Shown: in pieces, positions 16,479 to 26,052 of the stretch
How the letters are laid out: every line of letters begins with the position of its first letter
How positions within the stretch are numbered: position 1 is the stretch's first letter
The notes under the pieces: model-generated
Told to the model about the DNA's origin: nothing
The model's database searches: none
What the model saw: the letters and a program-made list of their open reading frames with translations, nothing else
DNA from: Pseudomonas entomophila
GTDB taxonomy: Bacteria; Pseudomonadota; Gammaproteobacteria; Pseudomonadales; Pseudomonadaceae
DNA length: 64,000 bases
Direction of reading: 5' to 3'
Assembly: GCF_013523165.1 (NCBI RefSeq)
Contig: NZ_JAAMQI010000023.1
Coordinates: 1-64,000 of the forward strand
Translations under genes and position numbers: made by a program

Positions 16479-16655
16479 ATGTACATCTATCGTTTGGTCC
16501 TGCTTCTGGTGGTGGGGATCTACCTGTTCTCGCCCGCCATCATGGATTGGTGGATCGAGCCGACCGGCGCCTGGTACCGCCCCTACCTGCTCTGGCTGAT
16601 CCTCATCGTCGTCACCTTCATTCTGCAGAGCCAACGAGATGCCGATGAGCTTTAG
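16479..16655 (+). CDS. cbrX: CbrX-like small membrane protein, overlapping cbrA
   Basis: This is a 58-residue hydrophobic protein with two predicted membrane helices (about residues 4-20 and 36-50) and an acidic tail DADEL. The ATG at 16479 is preceded by GAGG, and the TAG stop at 16653-16655 lies inside cbrA, giving a 17-bp overlap. In P. putida a small ORF at this position, cbrX, is co-transcribed with cbrA and affects its translation by coupling. The size, hydrophobicity and overlap here fit that gene. A direct protein role in signalling is not established. Confidence 0.85.
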   Translation: MYIYRLVLLLVVGIYLFSPAIMDWWIEPTGAWYRPYLLWLILIVVTFILQSQRDADEL

Positions 16656-19614
16656 CCTGACCCAGCTGATCCTGATCAGCGCCGCCTACCTGCTGGTCCT
16701 GTTCGGCGTGGCCTGGGTCAGTGAACGCGGGCTGATCCCGCGCGCCGTGATCCGCCACCCCCTGACCTACACCCTGTCGCTCGGCGTCTACGCCAGCGCC
16801 TGGGCATTCTATGGCTCGGTGGGCCTGGCCTATCAGTACGGGTACGGCTTCCTGGCGGTATACCTGGGCGTGTCCGGGGCCTTTCTGCTGGCGCCGGTGC
16901 TGCTCTACCCGATCCTGAAGATCACCCGCACCTACCAGCTCTCGTCGCTGGCGGATCTGCTGGCGTTTCGCTTTCGCAGCACCTGGGTCGGGGCGCTGAC
17001 CACCCTGTTCATGCTGATCGGCGTGCTGCCCCTGCTGGCGCTGCAGATCCAGGCGGTGGCCGACTCGATCAACATCCTCACCGGCGAGCCGATCAAGGCG
17101 CGCGTGGCCCTGGCCTTCTGCGCGATGATCACCCTGTTCACGATCTTCTTCGGCTCACGCCACATCGCCACGCGCGAAAAGCACGAGGGCCTGGTCTTCG
17201 CCATCGCCTTCGAGTCGGTGATCAAGCTGCTGGCCCTGGGCGGGATCGGGCTGTACGCGCTGTACGGCGTGTTCGGCGGGCCGCACCAGCTGGAAGTCTG
17301 GCTGCTGCAGAACCAGACCGCGCTGGCGGCCCTGCACACGCCGCTTCAGGAAGGCCCATGGCGTACCTTGCTGCTGGTGTTCTTCGCCTCGGCCATCGTC
17401 ATGCCGCAGATGTACCACATGGCCTTCACCGAGAACCTCAACCCTCGCTCGCTGGTGAGCGCCAGCTGGGGGCTGCCGCTGTTCCTGCTGCTGATGAGCC
17501 TGGCGGTGCCGCTGATCCTGTGGGCCGGCCTGCGCCTGGGCGCCAGCACCAACCCGGAGTACTTCACCCTGGGCCTGGGCATCGCCGCCGACAGCCCGGC
17601 GCTGGCGCTGCTGGCCTATGTCGGCGGCCTGTCGGCCTCCAGCGGGCTGATCATCGTCACCACGCTGGCCCTCTCGGGCATGGCGCTGAATCACCTGGTC
17701 CTGCCGCTCTACCAGCCCCCGGCCGAGGGCAACATCTACCGTTGGCTGAAGTGGACCCGACGCGCACTGATCGTGGCGATCATCGCCGCCGGCTTCGTGG
17801 TCTACCTGACCCAGAGCAACCACCAGAGCCTGGCCAACCTCGGCATCGTCGCCTTCGTCGCCACCTTGCAGTTCCTCCCCGGCGTGCTGTCGGTGCTGTA
17901 TTGGCCGACGGCCAATCGGCGGGGGTTCATCGCCGGGCTGCTGGCGGGCTTCCTGGTCTGGATGGTCACCATGCTGCTGCCGATGCTTGGCAACCTGCAG
18001 GGCTTCTACATCCCGTCGCTGGACATGATCTACGTGCTGGACGACACCAGCTGGCACATGGCGGCGATCGCCTCGCTGGCCGCCAACGTCCTGCTCTTCA
18101 CCCTGATCTCGCTGTTCACCAACGCCAGCGCCGAGGAAGTCAGTGCCGCCGAGGCCTGCGCGGTGGACAACGTACGCCGGCCCCAACGGCGCGAACTGCA
18201 TGCCGCCTCGCCCCAGGAGTTCGCCACCCAGCTGGCCAAGCCGCTGGGCGCCAAGGCTGCACAGAAGGAGGTCGAACAGGCCCTGCGTGACCTCTACCTG
18301 CCCTTCGACGAACGACGCCCCTATGCCCTGCGTCGGCTGCGCGATCGGATCGAGGCGAACCTCTCCGGCCTGATGGGGCCGAGCGTGGCGCAGGACATGG
18401 TCGAGACCTTCCTGCCCTACAAGTCCGGCAGCGAGAACTACGTCACCGAAGACATCCACTTCATCGAGAGCCGGCTTGAGGACTATCACTCGCGCCTGAC
18501 CGGCCTGGCCGCCGAACTCGATGCGCTGCGCCGCTATCACCGCCAGACCCTGCAAGAACTGCCGATGGGCGTGTGCTCGCTGGCCAAGGATCAGGAGATC
18601 CTGATGTGGAACAAGGCCATGGAAGAACTCACCGGCATTGCGGCCAAGCACGTGGTCGGCTCCCGCCTGACCACCATCGACGAACCCTGGCGCGCCTTGC
18701 TGCTGGACTTCATCAACGTGCCCGACGAGCACCTGCACAAGCAGCGCCTGGCACCGGACGGCCAGAGCCGTTGGTTTAACCTGCACAAGGCCGCCATCGC
18801 CGAACCCCTGGCCCCTGGCAACAGCGGCCTGGTGCTGCTGGTCGAGGACTTGACCGTCACCCAGGCCCTGGAAGACAAGCTGGTGCACTCCGAGCGCCTG
18901 GCCAGCATCGGGCGCCTGGCCGCGGGTGTGGCGCACGAGATCGGCAACCCGATCACCGGCATCGCCTGCCTGGCGCAGAACCTGCGCGAAGAGCGCGAGG
19001 ACGACGGCGAGATCACCGAGCTGTCGGGGCAGATCCTCGAGCAGACCAAGCGGGTGTCGCGGATCGTGCAGTCGCTGATGAGCTTCGCCCATGCCGGCGG
19101 CAGCCACCAGAACACCGAAGAGCCGGTGTCACTGGCCGAAGTGGCGCAGGATGCGATCGGCCTGCTGGCGCTCAACCGGCGCAATTTCGAGGTGCAGTTC
19201 TTCAACTTGTGCGACCCGGACCACTGGGCCGTGGGTGATCCGCAGCGCCTGGCCCAGGTGCTGATCAACCTGCTGTCCAACGCCCGCGACGCGTCGCCGC
19301 CCGGAAGTGCCGTGCGCGTGCGCAGCACGGCGTGCGAGCACACCGTCGACCTGATCGTCGAGGACGAAGGCACCGGCATACCCAAGGCGATCATGGACCG
19401 TCTGTTCGAACCGTTCTTCACCACCAAGGACCCTGGCGAGGGAACCGGGCTCGGGCTCGCACTGGTCTATTCCATCGTGGAAGAGCATTATGGACACATC
19501 ACGATCGACAGCCCGGCCGATATCGAACGGCAACGAGGTACCCGGATTCGCGTGACCCTGCCCCGGCATGTCACGGCGACGTCCCCCGAGAATCGAGACC
19601 GTCGAGAGAATTGA
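16639..19614 (+). CDS. cbrA: CbrA, transporter-like sensor histidine kinase
   Basis: The 991-residue protein has an N-terminal sodium/solute symporter-like domain with about 13 membrane helices (residues 1-500). A cytoplasmic linker and a PAS domain follow (around residues 630-740). The HisKA domain has GRLAAGVAHEIGNP with phospho-accepting His766, and an HATPase domain carries GTGIP and GTGLGLAL. CbrA phosphorylates CbrB in response to carbon/nitrogen state and also contributes to histidine uptake. A second ATG two codons in (16645) is possible. The ribosome site is weak, consistent with coupling to cbrX. cbrB follows 4 bases after the stop. Confidence 0.96.
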   Translation: MPMSFSLTQLILISAAYLLVLFGVAWVSERGLIPRAVIRHPLTYTLSLGVYASAWAFYGSVGLAYQYGYGFLAVYLGVSGAFLLAPVLLYPILKITRTYQLSSLADLLAFRFRSTWVGALTTLFMLIGVLPLLALQIQAVADSINILTGEPIKARVALAFCAMITLFTIFFGSRHIATREKHEGLVFAIAFESVIKLLALGGIGLYALYGVFGGPHQLEVWLLQNQTALAALHTPLQEGPWRTLLLVFFASAIVMPQMYHMAFTENLNPRSLVSASWGLPLFLLLMSLAVPLILWAGLRLGASTNPEYFTLGLGIAADSPALALLAYVGGLSASSGLIIVTTLALSGMALNHLVLPLYQPPAEGNIYRWLKWTRRALIVAIIAAGFVVYLTQSNHQSLANLGIVAFVATLQFLPGVLSVLYWPTANRRGFIAGLLAGFLVWMVTMLLPMLGNLQGFYIPSLDMIYVLDDTSWHMAAIASLAANVLLFTLISLFTNASAEEVSAAEACAVDNVRRPQRRELHAASPQEFATQLAKPLGAKAAQKEVEQALRDLYLPFDERRPYALRRLRDRIEANLSGLMGPSVAQDMVETFLPYKSGSENYVTEDIHFIESRLEDYHSRLTGLAAELDALRRYHRQTLQELPMGVCSLAKDQEILMWNKAMEELTGIAAKHVVGSRLTTIDEPWRALLLDFINVPDEHLHKQRLAPDGQSRWFNLHKAAIAEPLAPGNSGLVLLVEDLTVTQALEDKLVHSERLASIGRLAAGVAHEIGNPITGIACLAQNLREEREDDGEITELSGQILEQTKRVSRIVQSLMSFAHAGGSHQNTEEPVSLAEVAQDAIGLLALNRRNFEVQFFNLCDPDHWAVGDPQRLAQVLINLLSNARDASPPGSAVRVRSTACEHTVDLIVEDEGTGIPKAIMDRLFEPFFTTKDPGEGTGLGLALVYSIVEEHYGHITIDSPADIERQRGTRIRVTLPRHVTATSPENRDRREN

Positions 19615-19618
19615 ATCA

Positions 19619-21058
<1,440 letters not shown>

Positions 21059-21065
21059 CACCATG

Positions 21066-21087
21066 AAGGCGGCGCTGGCCGCCTTTT
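21066..21087 (+). terminator. Intrinsic terminator after cbrB
   Basis: AAGGCGGC pairs with GCCGCCTT across a short loop and TTTTC follows. It begins seven bases after the cbrB stop. Confidence 0.65.
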
Positions 21088-21240
21088 CGCGTTTATCACG
21101 CCGCTCGCTTTCCTTCCCCGCCAGGGCGACGCCGCGCTTCACGACCCGCGCGGCCCTGGCCCTGCACGTGCCAGCCTCTCGGCGCCCCCTCGAGCCTGCC
21201 CGGCCCTGACACCTTCACGAACGCCAGACGCCCAGGAAAC

Positions 21241-21287
21241 TGTTACCTCACCAGCGCTGAGCGTAACAGTCCGAGGCGTACGGTAAC
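21241..21287 (+). promoter_or_regulatory. Presumed CbrB binding sites upstream of crcZ
   Basis: TGTTAC (21241-21246) and GTAACA (21263-21268) form an inverted repeat. A further GTAAC (21283-21287) lies exactly 20 bp after the second. They sit about 100-150 bp upstream of the crcZ start, the usual place for an enhancer-binding protein. CbrB is known to recognise GTAAC-type half-sites before crcZ; assignment of these exact bases is inference. Confidence 0.7.
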
Positions 21288-21362
21288 GAAATCCTTCCGC
21301 TGCGACAGCCCGTCGCAGGCCTGCCTCCTCTCGAACCCCCGGTTTCCGGGGCTTTCGCAAAG

Positions 21363-21380
21363 TTGGCACGGCATCTGCTA
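21363..21380 (+). promoter_or_regulatory. Sigma-54 promoter of crcZ
   Basis: TTGGCACGGCATCTGCTA has the invariant GG (21365-21366) and GC (21377-21378) separated by exactly ten bases, matching the -24/-12 consensus. The start would fall near 21390. Confidence 0.9.
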
Positions 21381-21389
21381 TATGCTTAG

Positions 21390-21757
21390 TACAAAAACAA
21401 TAACAAGCATGGCAAAACAGAATAAGAACAAGACGAATCGGCTCACGCACAATAAGAACAAGACGGCGGAGGCGCAGCTAACTGATTCTTTTGGAGAGGA
21501 ATGGTGTTTGGGGCTTGCCCCACGATCTGGCAGAGAACAACAAAAACTGCACTGAAAAGCAGCGCCTGAACAGATTGGATCGGTTGATCAGCATGACTCG
21601 GCGTCCAAAGCAATCCGTTTGCTCTTCACTCCCAGGTTGGGAGTGACCCACGGGAAGGTCCCTGGGTAGGGCACTCAACAAAAACAAAAAGCCCGCTAGA
21701 AAAACAACAAGAGCACGCAACGACTTTCCTGGGGAGCTTCGGCTCCCCATGTCGTTT
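21390..21757 (+). ncRNA. crcZ: CrcZ, Hfq/Crc-sequestering small RNA
   Basis: The ~365-nt RNA lies between cbrB and pcnB, the conserved place of crcZ. It contains six A-rich Hfq-binding (CA-type, AAnAAnAA) stretches near 21391, 21421, 21451, 21535, 21677 and 21699. Two of these share the identical 15-mer AATAAGAACAAGACG. CrcZ, made when preferred carbon sources are absent, titrates Hfq with Crc away from mRNAs and so relieves catabolite repression. Its sigma-54 promoter and upstream CbrB-like sites fit direct control by CbrAB. No coding frame of merit exists in it. Confidence 0.93.
21719..21756 (+). terminator. Hairpin ending crcZ
   Basis: GGGGAGC-TTCG-GCTCCCC (21731-21748) is extended by an outer AACGAC/GTCGTT pairing. 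Only a short T-run follows. It marks the likely 3' end of CrcZ. Confidence 0.7.
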
Positions 21758-21878
21758 CCGGCCTCCAGCACCCTGCTCGTCCCGCCTACACCATTCCTCG
21801 AGTAAATGCTAGAATCCCCGCCCATCATGCGGCCATTCACTCATTCTTGGCCGAACATTCCTTCAAACAGTGCCTCCC

Positions 21879-23261
21879 ATGCTGAAGAAGCTGTTCCAGT
21901 CATTCCGCCCTCCCGTCGGGGGCCAGCACCACCGGCGCACCACGCCCGAGGTGATCAACAGTAGCCAACATTCGCTGCAGCGCGGCCAGTTCAGCCGCCA
22001 TGCCGTCGGCATCGTCGAACGTCTGCAAGCCGCAGGCTACCAGGCCTACCTGGTCGGCGGCTGCGTGCGCGACCTGCTGCTGGGCATCCAGCCCAAGGAC
22101 TTCGACGTCGCCACCAGCGCCACGCCCGAGCAGGTACGGGCCGAATTCCGCAACGCGCGGATCATCGGTCGTCGTTTCAAGCTCGTGCACGTGCAGTTCG
22201 GCCGCGACATCATCGAAGTCGCCACCTTCCGCGCCCATCACTCGGACGACGATCAGTCCGATACGCACCGTTCGTCGCACAACGCCAGTGGTCGCATCCT
22301 GCGCGACAACGTTTACGGCACCCTCGAAGACGATGCACAGCGACGCGATTTCACGATCAATGCGCTGTACTACGATCCGGTCAGCGAGCGCATTCTCGAC
22401 TACGCCAATGGCGTGCACGACATCCGCAACCGTCTGATACGCCTGATCGGTGACCCGACCCAGCGCTACCAGGAAGACCCGGTGCGCATGCTGCGGGCCG
22501 TGCGTTTCGCCGCCAAGCTCGACTTCGGTATCGAGAAGCACAGCTTCCAGCCCATTCGCGAGCTGTCGTCGCTGCTGCGGGAAATCCCGCCTGCCCGTCT
22601 GTTCGAAGAAGTGCTCAAGCTGTTCCTGTCCGGCCATGGCGCGCTGGCGTTCGAAATGCTGGTCGACCTGCAGCTGTTCCAGGCGCTGTTCCCGGACAGC
22701 GCCCATGCGCTGGACGAGCGTCCTACCTATACCCACACCCTGATCAGCCAGGCCCTGACCAACACCGACCTGCGCGTCAGCCAGGGCAAACCGGTCACCC
22801 CTGCGTTCCTGTTCGCCGCGCTGCTGTGGCCAGCCCTGCCAGGCCGTGTGCTGTACCTGCAGAGCCAGGGCGTACCGCCGATCCCGGCGATGAACGCAGC
22901 GGCCAACGACCTGATCGCCGACCAGTGCCAACGCATCGCCATCCCCAAGCGCTTCACCTTGCCGATCCGCGAGATCTGGGACATGCAAGAGCGCCTGCCA
23001 CGTCGCAGCGGCAAGCGGGCCGACCTGTTGCTGGACAACCCCCGCTTCCGCGCCGGGTACGACTTCCTGCTGCTGCGCGAAAGCGCCGGCGAGCAGACCG
23101 ACGGGCTGGGCCAGTGGTGGACCGACTACCAGGATGCCAACGAAGGCGGCCGGCGCAGCATGATCCGTGACCTGGGCAGCCGCGACGAAGGCACCGCGCC
23201 GCGCAAACGCAAGCGCAGCACCAGCAAGCGCAAGCAGGGCGGCGATGACGGCTGGGACTGA
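21879..23261 (+). CDS. pcnB: Poly(A) polymerase I
   Basis: The 460-residue protein has a class II nucleotidyltransferase head with LVGGCVRDLLLG (58-69) and the catalytic aspartates in KDFDVATS (73-80). RNA-binding domains follow, then a very basic tail (KRKRSTSKRKQGG). It adds A tails to RNA 3' ends and so promotes RNA decay. I use the ATG at 21879 (MLKKLFQSFR); a GTG three codons upstream is also open. The C-terminal 17 bases overlap folK, so the two are coupled. Confidence 0.95.
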   Translation: MLKKLFQSFRPPVGGQHHRRTTPEVINSSQHSLQRGQFSRHAVGIVERLQAAGYQAYLVGGCVRDLLLGIQPKDFDVATSATPEQVRAEFRNARIIGRRFKLVHVQFGRDIIEVATFRAHHSDDDQSDTHRSSHNASGRILRDNVYGTLEDDAQRRDFTINALYYDPVSERILDYANGVHDIRNRLIRLIGDPTQRYQEDPVRMLRAVRFAAKLDFGIEKHSFQPIRELSSLLREIPPARLFEEVLKLFLSGHGALAFEMLVDLQLFQALFPDSAHALDERPTYTHTLISQALTNTDLRVSQGKPVTPAFLFAALLWPALPGRVLYLQSQGVPPIPAMNAAANDLIADQCQRIAIPKRFTLPIREIWDMQERLPRRSGKRADLLLDNPRFRAGYDFLLLRESAGEQTDGLGQWWTDYQDANEGGRRSMIRDLGSRDEGTAPRKRKRSTSKRKQGGDDGWD

Positions 23262-23742
23262 GGGGCGCGTACGCGCCTACATCGGCCTGGGCAGCAACCT
23301 GTCCGCGCCGACGGCCCAGTTGAACAGCGCCGTGCAGGCCCTGCAGGTACTTGCAGGGTCGACCCTGGCAGGCGTGTCGTCGTTCTATACCAGCGATTCG
23401 CTGCTGCCCGGCCAGCCACGCTACACCAACGCGGTCGCGGCGCTGGACACCACGCTGTCGCCGCTGACGCTGCTCGATGCGTTGCAGGCCATCGAGCACG
23501 CCCACGGCCGTGAGCGGCTCGAGCGCTGGGGCCCACGGACCCTGGACCTGGACATCATCCTGTTCGGCGACGCTGTCATCGATGAACCGCGCCTGAAGGT
23601 GCCGCACTACCACCTGCATGCGCGCGCGTTCGTGCTCTACCCGCTGGCCGAACTGGTCCCGGCCGACTTCCAGCTGGCGGACGGGCGGCGCCTGGCGGAC
23701 CTGCTGCAAGCCTGCCCGCTCATCGGGCTGGAACGCCTGTAA
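23245..23742 (+). CDS. folK: 6-hydroxymethyl-7,8-dihydropterin pyrophosphokinase (HPPK)
   Basis: The 165-residue protein has the N-terminal YIGLGSNL and the HPPK signature RWGPRTLDLDII that carries the Mg-binding aspartates. It transfers pyrophosphate from ATP to hydroxymethyl-dihydropterin, the step before FolP in folate synthesis. The ATG at 23245 lies inside pcnB with AGGGCGG upstream. Earlier in-frame starts fall deeper in pcnB. The pcnB-folK pairing is conserved in gamma-proteobacteria. Confidence 0.95.
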   Translation: MTAGTEGRVRAYIGLGSNLSAPTAQLNSAVQALQVLAGSTLAGVSSFYTSDSLLPGQPRYTNAVAALDTTLSPLTLLDALQAIEHAHGRERLERWGPRTLDLDIILFGDAVIDEPRLKVPHYHLHARAFVLYPLAELVPADFQLADGRRLADLLQACPLIGLERL

Positions 23743-23761
23743 CCCGTGCTCCGCGCGTGCC

Positions 23762-23811
23762 GGTAACACCGCTTCGCGCGCGGTAACGTTGCGGTAACAG
23801 GAGCATTGACT
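23762..23811 (+). promoter_or_regulatory. Three phased GGTAAC repeats and -35 box upstream of panB
   Basis: GGTAAC occurs at 23762, 23782 and 23793, that is 20 and 11 bp apart, roughly two turns and one turn of helix. A TTGACT box follows at 23806-23811, with a weak -10 (GACTAT) 17 bases later. The arrangement looks like an activator-controlled promoter for panBC. The motif resembles the GTAAC sites upstream of crcZ. The regulator is not known. Confidence 0.45.
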
Positions 23812-23955
23812 TCCCCTGTCTCGCTCACGACTATAGGCGGCCCGTGGCCCCTGCGGTCCCGGCCGTAGACCATGAACATCACGTACGATGATGTGCCGAC
23901 GTCACGGCAGCCGGAGCGAACCGGTCTGCCGTGCCCCGGCCACTGAGGAAGCCAC

Positions 23956-24756
23956 ATGCCTGACGTCACCCTGACCACCCTGCATGGCCTGAAGGCCAGG
24001 GGGGAAAAGATCACCATGCTCACCTGCTATGACGCGACCTTCGCCAAGGCCGCCAGCGATGCGGGTGTGGATGTCCTGCTGATCGGTGACTCACTGGGCA
24101 TGGTCCTGCAAGGGCATGACAGCACCTTGCCCGTCAGTGTCGCCGACATGGCCTACCACACCGCCTGCGTCAAACGCGCCGCCCCCCGTTCGCTGATCCT
24201 GGCCGACCTGCCCTTCATGGCCCATGCCACGCCCGAGCAGGCCTTCGCCAACAGTGCCACGCTGATGCAGGCGGGCGCGCACATGATCAAGATCGAGGGC
24301 GCGGCCTGGTTGGCCGAGACCATCACGCGCCTGGGCGAACGTGGCGTGCCGGTGTGCGCGCACCTGGGCCTGACCCCGCAGACGGTGAACGTGATGGGTG
24401 GCTACAAGGTGCAGGGCCGTCAGGAAAGCCAGGCGCAGCAGCTGCGCGAGGACGCCCTGGCCCTGGAACGCGCAGGGGCGGCCATGCTGCTGCTCGAATG
24501 CGTGCCCAGCGAACTGGCCGCGCAGATCAGCCAGGCGGCCAGTGTGCCGGTGATCGGCATCGGTGCCGGCAGCGCCACCGACGGCCAGGTCCTGGTCCTG
24601 CACGACATGCTCGGCCTGTCGCTGAGCGGCCGCTCGCCACGGTTCGTGAAGAACTTCATGGCTGGCCAGCCGGACATCCCCAGTGCCCTGGCCGCCTATG
24701 TCGACGCCGTCAAGCACGTGACCTTCCCTGCCAGCGAACATGGGTTCAGCGCATGA
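23956..24756 (+). CDS. panB: 3-methyl-2-oxobutanoate hydroxymethyltransferase
   Basis: The 266-residue TIM-barrel enzyme has the conserved MLTCYDATFAKAA, LLIGDSLGMVLQGH and GIGAG motifs. It adds a hydroxymethyl group from methylene-tetrahydrofolate to ketoisovalerate to form ketopantoate, the first step of pantothenate synthesis. Length is typical. The stop codon overlaps the panC start (ATGA), so the genes form an operon. Its substrate comes from the IlvI/H/C pathway encoded at the left end of the window. Confidence 0.97.
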   Translation: MPDVTLTTLHGLKARGEKITMLTCYDATFAKAASDAGVDVLLIGDSLGMVLQGHDSTLPVSVADMAYHTACVKRAAPRSLILADLPFMAHATPEQAFANSATLMQAGAHMIKIEGAAWLAETITRLGERGVPVCAHLGLTPQTVNVMGGYKVQGRQESQAQQLREDALALERAGAAMLLLECVPSELAAQISQAASVPVIGIGAGSATDGQVLVLHDMLGLSLSGRSPRFVKNFMAGQPDIPSALAAYVDAVKHVTFPASEHGFSA

Positions 24757-25622
24757 ATACCGTCAAGACCGTCCGAGAACTGCGCGCCGCCGTCGCCCGC
24801 GCGCGTGGCGAAGGCAAGCGGATCGGCTTCGTGCCGACCATGGGCAACCTGCACAGCGGCCATGTGGCTCTGGTGACCAAGGCCGCGCAGCGTGCCGATT
24901 TCGTGGTCGCCAGCATTTTCGTCAACCCGCTGCAGTTCGGCGCCAACGAGGACCTGGGCAATTATCCCCGTACCCTGGCGGCCGACCAGGAGAAGCTGTT
25001 CGATGCCGGCTGCAACCTGTTGTTCGCACCTGGAGTCGAGGACATGTACCCCGACGGCATGGCCGTGCAGACCCGCGTCAGCGTCCCCTATCTGTCCGAA
25101 GGCCTGTGTGGCGCCAGTCGTCCCGGGCATTTCGAAGGCGTGGCGACGGTGGTCAGCAAGCTGTTCAACATGGTCCAACCGGACCTGGCCGTGTTCGGCG
25201 AAAAGGACTTCCAGCAGCTGGCGGTGATCCGCGCCATGGTGCGTGACCTGAACCTGCCCGTGCAGATCATCGGCGAGCCGACCGTGCGCGCGGCCGATGG
25301 GCTGGCCCTGTCCTCGCGCAACGGTTACCTCGACGAGGCGCAACGCGCCGTCGCGCCGGTGCTGTACCAGGTCCTGAGCGATATCGCCGAGGCGCTGCGC
25401 CGGGGCGAGCGCGATTACGCCCAGCGGATCGTCGAAAGCCAGACCAGGCTGCTGTCGGCCGGATTGCGGCCGGACTACCTGGAGATCCGCCACGCGACCA
25501 CCCTGCAGCCGGCCAAGGCCGAGGACGACGACGTGGTCATCATCGCCGCAGCCTACCTGGGCACCACGCGGCTGATCGACAACGTGCACGTCAAGCTCCA
25601 GCGCTCGTCGCCCGACGCCTGA
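24753..25622 (+). CDS. panC: Pantothenate synthetase
   Basis: The 289-residue protein has the nucleotidyltransferase motif MGNLHSGH (30-37; an H-x-G-H site) and LSSRNGYL in the KMSKS position. It joins pantoate and beta-alanine with ATP to give pantothenate. Translation starts inside the panB stop. No panD gene (aspartate decarboxylase, source of beta-alanine) follows, unlike the panBCD arrangement of some other Pseudomonas. Confidence 0.97.
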   Translation: MNTVKTVRELRAAVARARGEGKRIGFVPTMGNLHSGHVALVTKAAQRADFVVASIFVNPLQFGANEDLGNYPRTLAADQEKLFDAGCNLLFAPGVEDMYPDGMAVQTRVSVPYLSEGLCGASRPGHFEGVATVVSKLFNMVQPDLAVFGEKDFQQLAVIRAMVRDLNLPVQIIGEPTVRAADGLALSSRNGYLDEAQRAVAPVLYQVLSDIAEALRRGERDYAQRIVESQTRLLSAGLRPDYLEIRHATTLQPAKAEDDDVVIIAAAYLGTTRLIDNVHVKLQRSSPDA

Positions 25623-25774
25623 CGCCTGACGACAGCTGGCCGTCCTCTGCCGACGACGGCCCCCTGCCTGACCGCCGTGAAGCCGACTCGTCTTCGCAGC
25701 GCTGCCCTCGATCACCCCTGCCCCAGGTCTTCACCCACAAGTTCACCGGCCTGATACAGGCAAGCGCAGTCCTC

Positions 25775-25848
25775 CTGTGGGAGCGGGCTTGCCCGCGATA
25801 GCGTCCGGCCCGTCACCGCTTGCATCGCGGGCAAGCCCGCTCCCACAG
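25775..25848. repeat. REP palindrome pair (REPIN-like) between panC and pgi
   Basis: Two perfect 25-bp inverted copies, starting CTGTGGGAGCGGGCTTGCCC (25775-25799) and ending GCCCGCTCCCACAG (25824-25848), flank a 24-bp loop. The core GCGGGCTTGCCCGC is the common P. putida REP sequence. Such pairs are dispersed by RAYT transposases encoded elsewhere and often sit between genes. No transposase is present here. Confidence 0.9.
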
Positions 25849-26052
25849 AGAAGATGAGCCGCCCTGCCAGATCAGCGATGTGGTCCACATCATGTCAGGC
25901 AAAGACATTGAAAGGCCTGACCCCCTGCCCTTTCGCCCACTCGGCGCCCTGTCCATCCGTTCCTGACGTGTGTCTATAATGCTCGCATGCCTGCAACTGG
26001 CCGCGTCGGCCAGTGTCCAAGGCAAGTCAACGCACCTAGGGAACCATTCGCA
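25849..26052. other. Remaining panC-pgi intergenic region
   Basis: The panC-pgi gap is 430 bp and, apart from the REP pair, holds no recognisable gene or RNA. The last ~130 bp before pgi should contain its promoter; TGTGTCTATAATGCTC near 25968-25983 supplies a good -10 (TATAAT). Confidence 0.5.

Noticed and set aside
21391..21713. Repeated A-rich motifs considered as a CRISPR-like or tandem repeat array
   Set aside because: The spacing is irregular, the motifs are short and they match Hfq-binding CA sites in CrcZ; no leader or spacers exist.
25775..25848. Inverted repeats considered as insertion-sequence ends
   Set aside because: They enclose only 24 bp, no transposase or target duplication is present, and they match REP palindromes.
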